A DNA stretch of 36,395 nt, from contig JAGLCY010000101.1 in the NCBI GenBank assembly GCA_023270185.1, positions 1-36,395 on the forward strand, in the 5' to 3' direction. Source of the stretch: Candidatus Krumholzibacteriia bacterium. GTDB taxonomy: Bacteria; Krumholzibacteriota; Krumholzibacteriia; LZORAL124-64-63. Below are positions 26,304 to 34,217 of the stretch, piece after piece. The notes beneath the pieces were generated by a model, which saw nothing but the letters and a program-made list of their open reading frames with translations, was not told the DNA's origin and ran no database searches. Made by a program: the position numbers and the translations under genes. Numbering within the stretch: position 1 is the first letter of the stretch; every line of letters begins with the position of its first letter.

Positions 26304-28187
26304 GTGCCGAATCCCCTCAAACGAATCCTTCTGTGCCTGCTGTTCGTGGCGATTCTTCCCATGGTATTACCGGCGCGCTCCATCTGGCCGGGGACCACCC
26401 TCGCTCTGGGGCAAGTGGAAGATCCCGACATTATTGAAGACGAGGACGTACCCCCTGGGATTGCCTCCGGTTGGATCGTCGGCCACCAGTTGCTTACCGA
26501 AGGCAAAACCGCGGATGCCCTGCCCTATCTTCACATGGCTTACCGGGCTCATCCTGATGTTGTTGTCATCGCCATGGATTTCCAGACAGCCCTGGCCAGT
26601 GAAGGCTACCTGAAGGACGCCCTCAACGTGATGGACATCCTTGTGGCCGCGTATCCGGACTCCCAGTCCTTTCTCCTGCGGCGTTCGGCCTTGAATCTTT
26701 CCTCAGGCCATAGCGGGAAAGCGCTGGATGATCTTCGCACCATCCGCCGGCGGGGTGACGCGTCGGTCGAAGTTTTGGCAGCCGAGGCTTCCATTCTCGC
26801 GTCCGAGGGAAAAACCGGGCAAGCCCTGGATGTGTTGCGGGACGGTCTTCATCTTCATCCGGACCGAGGCCGGGATATTTATCTTGAAATGGCGAGAATT
26901 CTGCGACAGTCAGACGAAGCGGGAGCGATCCCGGATCTCATGGATGAAGCCCTGGTCGATTTTCCCGATGACCCGATGCTCTGGTTGGTGAAGATGAGGT
27001 CCCTGGCCGCCCTGTCGCGGAAGACCGAAGCCCTGGCCGTCGCCGATGAAGCCGATGGGCATTTCGCTGATCTGGCTGCCTCTGCGGATCCGGCTGGTCA
27101 GGACGATCCTCTCCTGATGGATCCAACGGCCGAAAGCCCTCACTATCCCGGTTTGCCTGCTGATTCCTTTGCTGTGGATTTGGCTGATTATTACGCGCAG
27201 AACAACCGGATCGATGAGGCTCTCGAGATTCTCCAACCTCTTTCCGACCGGGGTGAGCTGTCCTTGACACCCAGCCTGTGGCTGGGGCGGCTGTTGCTCG
27301 GCACCGGCCGTGAAAGTGAGGGCGTTGAACTGGTGGATCGTATCCTGACCCAATGGCCCGAGGCGGGCCGAGGTTGGTTTCTGCGAGGAAAGATTGATGA
27401 AGGGCGGGGGGATTGGGATAAAGCCATTCCCCATTATCGCCGCGCCGTCGAATTGGATCCCTATGATCCGGAAATCCGTCTGGGTGTTCTCCGGGCGATG
27501 CTCATCGCCTGGGAAAGGGATTTGAGGGCGAAAACTCCGGATGCCTCCCAGCAAGAGATGATCGAGGAATTCAATAAGAATACCATGATTGCCTCAACCC
27601 TGGTTGCGCAGAGCGACTCCGAGGGTCAGATGTTGCTGGGTTACGCTTTCCGGCTTCTCAAGGATCTGGAACGGGCCGCCTGGAGATTCGAACTGGCTGC
27701 TGAAAATCCGGACCTGCGTCTGACGGCACTCATTCAAAAGAGCATTTGCCACGACGAAAACGGCGAAGTGGCCAAGGCTCGTTACGCGCTTGAGACTTTG
27801 CGGCGGGAATTTCCCGATGATCCGGAAGTAGCCAATTCTTTCGGCTATTTCCTGGCTGAAAAAGGTCAGGATCTGGAATTGGCCGAAGGAATGGTCCGGG
27901 AAGCCCTGGCGGCTGATCCCGGCAACGGGGCCTATCTGGATTCCCTGGGTTGGGTCATGTATCGCAACGGCAAGTACGAAGATGCCTTCGATTATCTCAT
28001 TCAGGCAATCAACGTCCTTCCTGATGACCCTGTGATCCTCGAGCATCTTGGGATTGTACTCAAGAACCTGGGGCAGATGGCCGAAGCCCTGGACGTTCTG
28101 GAACGGGCCTTGAATCTGGGTGGAGATTCGGAAAGGATCAGTTCCCGGATCTCGGAAATAAAAAGTGCCCAACAGGAAAAGGAGTAG
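26304..28187 (+). CDS. secreted tetratricopeptide-repeat protein
   Basis: Signal peptide-like N-terminus and multiple TPR-like repeats (e.g. GWFLRGKIDEGRGDWDKAIPHYRRAVELDPYDPEIRL). GTG start. Confidence 0.85.
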   Translation: MPNPLKRILLCLLFVAILPMVLPARSIWPGTTLALGQVEDPDIIEDEDVPPGIASGWIVGHQLLTEGKTADALPYLHMAYRAHPDVVVIAMDFQTALASEGYLKDALNVMDILVAAYPDSQSFLLRRSALNLSSGHSGKALDDLRTIRRRGDASVEVLAAEASILASEGKTGQALDVLRDGLHLHPDRGRDIYLEMARILRQSDEAGAIPDLMDEALVDFPDDPMLWLVKMRSLAALSRKTEALAVADEADGHFADLAASADPAGQDDPLLMDPTAESPHYPGLPADSFAVDLADYYAQNNRIDEALEILQPLSDRGELSLTPSLWLGRLLLGTGRESEGVELVDRILTQWPEAGRGWFLRGKIDEGRGDWDKAIPHYRRAVELDPYDPEIRLGVLRAMLIAWERDLRAKTPDASQQEMIEEFNKNTMIASTLVAQSDSEGQMLLGYAFRLLKDLERAAWRFELAAENPDLRLTALIQKSICHDENGEVAKARYALETLRREFPDDPEVANSFGYFLAEKGQDLELAEGMVREALAADPGNGAYLDSLGWVMYRNGKYEDAFDYLIQAINVLPDDPVILEHLGIVLKNLGQMAEALDVLERALNLGGDSERISSRISEIKSAQQEKE

Positions 28188-29029
28188 TGGACTTGCGGTT
28201 TTTCGCCCATGTATCTGTGATCTCCCGGTTTTCCGTCCTCAGGTCACCGTTTCCGGCGATGGCGGTCCTGTCCTTCCTGATCTCAGGGGCTCTGGCGGAT
28301 GAGCCGCCTTTGGGTCAAACTTTCCTTTCTTCGACCAGTTGGTCGGCTTCCGCTTATTCCCATCATGCCGACGGCGCGGTGTGCTGGCTCATTGGAGACG
28401 ATGGATCCTTGCGGATTGAGATTCTGAGGAATCCCAACGGTGACGAGGAACAATCCAACAAGTCCTCCACCGGTGTCGCTGTGGACATCGAACCCCTTAT
28501 GACCTGGACCGGAGATGGCTGGACACTGGTCCTGGGTCCGGATGGAAGCGGCACCTTGAACGCCTGGGGGCGGGAATGGGAACAGGTCCCCGAGGGTCTG
28601 TCGCAAATGGCCCGACTGATCACCACCGCACTGCAAAATTTTCCCAGCCGTCCTGCAGACCTTCCGTTCGCGTCATCAGTCGGACAATCCTCGTCGTATG
28701 GCGGTATTCCCCGTCCGGGAATGTTGGATTCCAATGCGACTGGTCAAGACGATTCGGATGTCTGGCGTTATCAGCTGATCTCCACGGATGTGCCCGGTTT
28801 CCGACGGAAAATGACAGCTCGCGGTCGGGGCGCCGGAGGGGTGGGGGAGATCCTGGTGCTTCGCTGGTGGCGACCGGCAGGACAGGAAGGTCACGGTCTG
28901 CGCATCAGTTCGTCCCGCCGGCCCGGGACGCTCAATTTGGAGCCACCACGCAACCTTGCGGTGGGCAATCCCGATCCCGAGGTCTTTTTGCCCCTGTGGC
29001 CCCTTTCTCAATTTTTTGACACCCGGTAA
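28187..29029 (+). CDS. hypothetical exported protein
   Basis: Hydrophobic N-terminal segment PFPAMAVLSFLISGALADE; no family recognised; GTG start overlaps the upstream stop by one base. Confidence 0.65.
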   Translation: MDLRFFAHVSVISRFSVLRSPFPAMAVLSFLISGALADEPPLGQTFLSSTSWSASAYSHHADGAVCWLIGDDGSLRIEILRNPNGDEEQSNKSSTGVAVDIEPLMTWTGDGWTLVLGPDGSGTLNAWGREWEQVPEGLSQMARLITTALQNFPSRPADLPFASSVGQSSSYGGIPRPGMLDSNATGQDDSDVWRYQLISTDVPGFRRKMTARGRGAGGVGEILVLRWWRPAGQEGHGLRISSSRRPGTLNLEPPRNLAVGNPDPEVFLPLWPLSQFFDTR

Positions 29030-29048
29030 TTTTCGGGAACTCCTGGTG

Positions 29049-29079
29049 CGGAACCGTTTATAAAATTGATGCGGTTCCG
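29049..29079. promoter_or_regulatory. 8-bp perfect inverted repeat upstream of ECF sigma gene
   Basis: CGGAACCG-N15-CGGTTCCG, spacer contains TTTATAAAATTG. Confidence 0.5.
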
Positions 29080-29103
29080 TCCGTCACAAGGACAAAGGAG
29101 ACA

Positions 29104-29805
29104 ATGGTGAACCTGTCGCGCGATGAAAATACAAACGGATCACCGGCCCCTCGCAGGGTCGAACTCCGTGATATCCGCGATGAAGATCTCATCGTCATGG
29201 TCCAGGAAGGCCACAAGAAGGCCTTCGATGAATTGGTGGCCCGTTACAAGGGGCGCCTGTTCAGCTTTATCCTGAGGATGGTCAAGGACCCGACGCTGGC
29301 CGAGGAGTTGACCCAGGAGACACTCATCCGGGTCTACATCCATGCGGCCAAATACCGGGAGATTGCCAAATTCTCCACTTGGGTTTTCACCATCGCGACG
29401 AATCTGGTGCGTAACAAGATGCGTCAGCGGTCGCGGCGGCCCCGGGTGATCAGCCTCAATCCGGCTCCGGACGACGACGAGATGCCCGTCGATCCGCCGG
29501 ACATGACGGCTGACCCCTCGGAAGGAATCCATCGTGAAGAATTGGCCAACCTGATCAACGACGCCACCAGCAGGATTCCGGAAAAATACAGGATCCCTTT
29601 TCTGCTGCGTGAGGTCGAACAGCTCAGTTACGAGGAAATCCAACAGGTCACGGGGTTGAAGCTCGGTACGGTCCGTTCACGGATCAACCGGGCCAGGAAC
29701 AAGTTCCGCCAGTTGATCAAACCCATGTTGAAAAACGAAACACTGTTGCACGAACTCGAAAGAATCGAAGCCCGGGCGGCCGAGGAAAAAGACAAGGATT
29801 TTTGA
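29104..29805 (+). CDS. ECF-family RNA polymerase sigma factor
   Basis: Sigma-70 region 2 (FDELVARYKGRLFSFILRMVKDPTLAEELTQETLIRVYIHAAKYR) and region 4 (EKYRIPFLLREVEQLSYEEIQQVTGLKLGTVRSRINRARNKFRQLI). Confidence 0.94.
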   Translation: MVNLSRDENTNGSPAPRRVELRDIRDEDLIVMVQEGHKKAFDELVARYKGRLFSFILRMVKDPTLAEELTQETLIRVYIHAAKYREIAKFSTWVFTIATNLVRNKMRQRSRRPRVISLNPAPDDDEMPVDPPDMTADPSEGIHREELANLINDATSRIPEKYRIPFLLREVEQLSYEEIQQVTGLKLGTVRSRINRARNKFRQLIKPMLKNETLLHELERIEARAAEEKDKDF

Positions 29806-29815
29806 GTTTGGAAGG

Positions 29816-30553
29816 ATGAGTACAATGCGCTGCCACAAGGCAAAGGATTACATAAGCCAGGAGATGGACGAACATCTTCCCCCTGATGTCACGGTTAACC
29901 TCACCGAACACCTGGACTCCTGCGCCGATTGCCGCCGGTTTCGGGCTGATCTTCTCCTGGGTCGGCGGGCGATGTCCGCCACCACCCCGGAACTGCCCGA
30001 AAATTTCGAGTGGAAACTTCAGCTGAAACTCAACCAGACGCTCCAGCGTACGGCCGGGGAAACCGCCTATCCGTGGGCCGAACCCGCTCCCGACAATTGG
30101 CGCTGGTTCAGGAATTTCGGGGCCGCCGCGGCCATGGGCATGGCCGCGGTCCTGGCCTTGGCGGTATTCCTCGGTCCGGATAATGTTCCCGGCGAATCCG
30201 GCCAGGCCCTTTCCGGCGGGACTTCCTCCGGTGTTGTCCGATCCATTTCAGGAGGGGCAGGGAACACCGACAGGCTGCCCCTGTTTGTCGACCAGTCCCG
30301 CCGCGGCGGTTTTTACGGTGTGGGTTCCCAGCATCCGGTTTCCGCCGGAGGTTTTTCCCAATCCAGCGGCAGCAGGTTCTTTGACCGGGGGTGGTCCGGC
30401 CACAACACCAACGACTTGCGCACGATCCAGAGGTTGCGGATCCAGAACAGCCAGTTGAACAGGGACCTGTTCCAGCAACAGCAAATGATCCAGGGTATGC
30501 GGGGTCAGCTTGACACGGTCGATACCAATGCCCTAGAACTAGAGCTGGAATAG
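29816..30553 (+). CDS. zinc-finger anti-sigma factor, single TM
   Basis: HLDSCADC (HxxxCxxC) ZAS motif, TM FGAAAAMGMAAVLALAVFLG, Ser/Gly-rich linker and Gln-rich C-terminal coiled coil; follows ECF sigma. Confidence 0.85.
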   Translation: MSTMRCHKAKDYISQEMDEHLPPDVTVNLTEHLDSCADCRRFRADLLLGRRAMSATTPELPENFEWKLQLKLNQTLQRTAGETAYPWAEPAPDNWRWFRNFGAAAAMGMAAVLALAVFLGPDNVPGESGQALSGGTSSGVVRSISGGAGNTDRLPLFVDQSRRGGFYGVGSQHPVSAGGFSQSSGSRFFDRGWSGHNTNDLRTIQRLRIQNSQLNRDLFQQQQMIQGMRGQLDTVDTNALELELE

Positions 30554-30600
30554 TACCCGGGGCCCAGACCCCGTTCCTCAACGCGGAGCATGCGGCATTG

Positions 30601-31638
30601 ATGCGATTCCTGGCGTGGCTTCTTCCGATAGCGTTTTTGTTGTTCACCGGCTGCGGAATGGACAGTGAAAAAGGCATCCTGATGGCGGCAGGGGCATACG
30701 GTGATCTGGCCGTGGTCATGTCGGACGATGCCCTGCGACCTCTCGCCGGGCGGTTCATGTCGGAAATGAATCTTGAAAAAACCTTCGTCATCAAACCCGA
30801 AACCCTCTTCAAACCCGATTATTTCGGTCCCGGCAAGTGGGAGTTTGCCAAAGGGTACAAAAACGCCCTGTTCCTGGTTCGCATCGGTGACGGAGGCAGC
30901 GCGGAGAAGGGGGCGCGAAAGCTCATGTCCGGTGATGCCTGGGATCGTCTGACGGCCGGAGGCGGCGGGATCGTCAAGGTCATCGATCCCTGGTCCACAT
31001 ATCAACAAGTGGTTGTCGTGGCTTCCCGTGACCGCAACAATCTCGGCAGTATCCTCAATAAAAATGCCGAGAAGATCCGCAACATTTTCGAAGACAGCAA
31101 CCGCGATCGTATTCTCAGGCGAAATCGCTACGATGGTTTGAACACCGCCCAGATGGACGTCTACTGGAATCGCTTTGGGATCTTTCTGGAAATTCCCGGT
31201 GAATACCTCCAAAACCAGTTCGAACCCGATGGTTATCCTGGTCTTGAACTCATGCGCAACGGTCCTTCGCGGGGCATCAGTCTGGCGTGGAGTAAATCGG
31301 ATGACCCCGCAGCCCTTTTGGGTGACAGGGAGGCGATGGCCGAATTCCGGATCCTGATGGGTGAAAAGCTGCATGGTGAGGAGATCATTCCTTCGTCCTT
31401 CGTTTGGAGTGATGCTGTGATTCAGGGAGTGACGTGCGCCAAACTCGAGGGAGCCTGGACCAGCAACAAGTTCTCCGGTGGTGGGGCCTTCTGGTGCTAT
31501 TTCATTCCCGATGCGGAACGCGGACGGATTTTCTGTCTGGATCTTCTTGTCTACGCCCCCGGGATGGACAAGATGAATTTCTTCCGTCGCATGGACGCGG
31601 TGGCCAGAACTTTCTCCACGCGTCGTCCCCAACCATGA
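30601..31638 (+). CDS. DUF4837-like lipoprotein
   Basis: Lipobox LLFTGC; body resembles DUF4837 (DRNNLGSILNKNAEKIRNIFEDSNRDRI). Confidence 0.7.
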   Translation: MRFLAWLLPIAFLLFTGCGMDSEKGILMAAGAYGDLAVVMSDDALRPLAGRFMSEMNLEKTFVIKPETLFKPDYFGPGKWEFAKGYKNALFLVRIGDGGSAEKGARKLMSGDAWDRLTAGGGGIVKVIDPWSTYQQVVVVASRDRNNLGSILNKNAEKIRNIFEDSNRDRILRRNRYDGLNTAQMDVYWNRFGIFLEIPGEYLQNQFEPDGYPGLELMRNGPSRGISLAWSKSDDPAALLGDREAMAEFRILMGEKLHGEEIIPSSFVWSDAVIQGVTCAKLEGAWTSNKFSGGGAFWCYFIPDAERGRIFCLDLLVYAPGMDKMNFFRRMDAVARTFSTRRPQP

Positions 31639-32474
31639 AATGGATTTCCTCCCACATGATTTTTGGGTTTAATCAAAAGTCGGTGGGTCTCTGGATCTGG
31701 CTTTCGCTTGTTGCGGCCTTGCTCGTGCCGGTGACCGCTACGGCACAAACACGGTCCGACACCGGGCGTCACAAAGCGAAGCCTCCTGCCGTGACGGCGG
31801 ATGATTCCGTGTCATCCGTGAAGGACGTGAAATCAGGCGCTGCCGAACGCCGTTGGCACATCGGGATCAGTGGTGGTGTCCAGGGCGGGAGCGATCTGTT
31901 CCGGGTCGAAACAATCGACGGTTTTCCTGTTCCCTGGGACCCGGATACCGGAGGAGGATTCCAGTCCTCGCGATTCACGGCTGCCCTTGATCGCAACTTC
32001 AGTTTTGGTTTGTATATGACTCGCGACCTGGGCTCGGTCTGGTCGGTGCGCGCGGACTTGGGATATTCCCGCATGGATGTGGCGGCCGAAGCCCTGACCG
32101 GACAGACTGGCGCGGTGTTCCTCTTCGACAGAATGGATGTCCTCAACCTGGGGTTGGGTGTGGAGGTCCGCCTGGTTCGGGCCCCTTCCTATCCGTTTCT
32201 CAACGCGTCGATGCTGGTCAGCCACCTGGGACCTGTTCGCGCCGAAGATCTGGAACAGACCAACATGGGAGGGCGGCTGGGTCTGGGTTATTTCCATTCA
32301 TCCCATGAGGTATGGGGTTTGCGGGCGGAGGCTCGTATGTCATGGACGGGATTTTCCATTGGGAATTATGTGCCCCAATCGGAATTGTCTGATCAACCCG
32401 CCTTGGATTATGACACCGAGGATCATTTGATATTTTTTGAATTCCTGATAGGAATCCAGGCCAACATCTTATGA
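31635..32474 (+). CDS. outer-membrane beta-barrel-like protein
   Basis: Signal peptide LVAALLVPVTATAQ; alternating amphipathic strands; GYSRMDVAAE, VEVRLVRAPSYPFLNASM; overlaps upstream gene by 4 nt (ATGA). Confidence 0.65.
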   Translation: MKWISSHMIFGFNQKSVGLWIWLSLVAALLVPVTATAQTRSDTGRHKAKPPAVTADDSVSSVKDVKSGAAERRWHIGISGGVQGGSDLFRVETIDGFPVPWDPDTGGGFQSSRFTAALDRNFSFGLYMTRDLGSVWSVRADLGYSRMDVAAEALTGQTGAVFLFDRMDVLNLGLGVEVRLVRAPSYPFLNASMLVSHLGPVRAEDLEQTNMGGRLGLGYFHSSHEVWGLRAEARMSWTGFSIGNYVPQSELSDQPALDYDTEDHLIFFEFLIGIQANIL

Positions 32475-32614
32475 TCATGAAAATTAATGTCCCCATTGGG
32501 AGACAATGAGCGGCTGGAGACCCTTTTTCCTTTCACTACCAAGAGTTTGGGACTATATTTCCCCACCTCTGTTTTCATGAAAATTGGCCTTGAAACGACC
32601 CAGGGGATTATTTA

Positions 32615-33451
32615 ATGAGTAATATCATTGCAGTTGTGAATCACAAGGGCGGAACCGGCAAAACGACAACCGCCATCAATTTAGCGGCTGGTCTGACACG
32701 GTACAGTGATGTCACCTCTTCCTGCCTGGTGATTGATATGGACCCGCACGGCAGTGCCACCAGCACTCTTCTGGGTAAGTTGGACGGAGAGCCGCCGGCA
32801 CGCAGCATTTTTGACGTCCTGCGCCGCGCCATTACTCCCCAGGATGGAGTGGCCTCGACAATCTACGACGAAAATATCGATATCCTTCCGGCCAATCCTT
32901 CGCTGGAGAGCATGGCCAAGACCCAGATCAATGATCGTTTGTCCAAGGTGGTTGGTTCCCTGGCCACTTCATACGGCTGGATCATCATCGACACGCCTCC
33001 GAACCTGGGCGTCCTGACCCAGAATGCCCTGGTGGCCGCTGATTACGCCCTTATCCCGACCCAATGCAGTGGATTGGCGGTGCCGACCCTGCGTCAGATG
33101 AAAGAACTTATCGAAAAGATCCAGGAGCGTCAGAATGTCTGGCTTCGGCTGCTGGGGGTCCTGATCACCCAGAAGGACGGACGTACGCCCCTTCAGAAAC
33201 CCGTGAGGCGTGAACTGGGTCAGGTGTTCGGCGCGGCCGATGTCTTCAAGACCATTATCACGAACAACATCAAGATCGAGGAAGCCCCGGCCAACTCCCA
33301 GAGCATCTACGCCTACGATTCGGGTTGTCTGGGCGCTTCGCTCTATCGGGATTGGATCAAGAAGGAATTCCTGAAGAAGCACCAGAAGCTGGAAAAGAAG
33401 AAGGTGGAGACCAAGGAGGCAGCCGAGCTGGCCAAGGAAAAGGAAGGCTAG
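32615..33451 (+). CDS. parA: ParA/Soj family ATPase (orphan)
   Basis: AVVNHKGGTGKTTTAINLA deviant Walker A, CLVIDMDPHGSATSTLLG, GWIIIDTPPNLGVLTQNAL; K/E-rich C-terminal tail; no ParB nearby. Confidence 0.9.
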   Translation: MSNIIAVVNHKGGTGKTTTAINLAAGLTRYSDVTSSCLVIDMDPHGSATSTLLGKLDGEPPARSIFDVLRRAITPQDGVASTIYDENIDILPANPSLESMAKTQINDRLSKVVGSLATSYGWIIIDTPPNLGVLTQNALVAADYALIPTQCSGLAVPTLRQMKELIEKIQERQNVWLRLLGVLITQKDGRTPLQKPVRRELGQVFGAADVFKTIITNNIKIEEAPANSQSIYAYDSGCLGASLYRDWIKKEFLKKHQKLEKKKVETKEAAELAKEKEG

Positions 33452-34107
33452 CCGCGGACAAAGGGATTGCTCGATTTTTCACGACCGACGGTCGTGTCCG
33501 GGCCATGGCCCGAAACCACGATAGTATTGTCCGGGAGCGTGTAGATGTGCTCCCGGATACTTTTTTCCAGGGTATCGAAATCCCCGCCCGGCAGATCGGT
33601 TCGACCGATCGAACCGGCGAACAGACAATCGCCGACAATGGCGCAGCCCGGCCCGGATCCCGTGGCCGGTTCCGGCAGGATGAACATGACCTGGCCGGGG
33701 GAGTGGCCCGGTACGTGCCGGACCTCGATCATTCCGCCGGCGAACGGCAAAGTGGTCCCATGGGAAAGATCAGGCAGGCAGCGGGGCACGGTGCTTGCGG
33801 GAAAGCCATAGGCCATTTGGACGGCAGGCATTTCCTGGATGAGAGGCAGGTCGGCCTCGTGGCAAACGAGGGGCAGGTCGTGGACTTCCTGGATGGCAGC
33901 GGCCGCCCCCACATGATCGAAGTGTCCATGGGTAGCCAGAAGAGTCGTCAACTTACATCCCGACGCCTTGACGGCAGCCAAAAGTCTGTCGGGTTCCTCA
34001 CCCGGATCAATCAGGATCGCTTCGTTCCCTTCAGGGCTCTTTCCGGTCAGCAGAACCGCGTTCATTTGCAGTGGCCCGACGGGTAGAACTTCCAGCTTCC
34101 AATCCAT
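33448..34107 (-). CDS. metallo-beta-lactamase-fold hydrolase (glyoxalase II-like)
   Basis: THGHFDHVG, HVPGHSPGQVMFI, VVSGHGPDTTVGREKSSNPFV; start could be 34119. Confidence 0.92.
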   Translation of the reverse strand: MDWKLEVLPVGPLQMNAVLLTGKSPEGNEAILIDPGEEPDRLLAAVKASGCKLTTLLATHGHFDHVGAAAAIQEVHDLPLVCHEADLPLIQEMPAVQMAYGFPASTVPRCLPDLSHGTTLPFAGGMIEVRHVPGHSPGQVMFILPEPATGSGPGCAIVGDCLFAGSIGRTDLPGGDFDTLEKSIREHIYTLPDNTIVVSGHGPDTTVGREKSSNPFVRG

Positions 34108-34144
34108 GAATGACCTCATCCCCGACGGCTCGGGCCGCCAGGAT

Positions 34145-34180
34145 ATTTAAAATGCCGACCCCGGATCTGACCGGGGCCGG
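34145..34180 (-). terminator. rho-independent terminator downstream of ino1
   Basis: Minus strand CCGGCCCCGG-TCAGAT-CCGGGGTCGG then CATTTTAAAT. Confidence 0.75.
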
Positions 34181-34217
34181 CGGTGTGAAAAACAACTCAC
34201 TACGACCCTGCGGTCTC

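Noticed and set aside
30505-31632. 375-aa minus-strand ORF opposite the DUF4837-like gene
   Set aside because: Shadow ORF; plus strand has lipobox and RBS-compatible start.
32475-33451. Possible parS centromere near parA
   Set aside because: No TGTTTCACGTGAAACA-like palindrome and no ParB gene.
33325-34086. 253-aa plus-strand ORF opposite the MBL hydrolase
   Set aside because: Antisense to clear MBL motifs.
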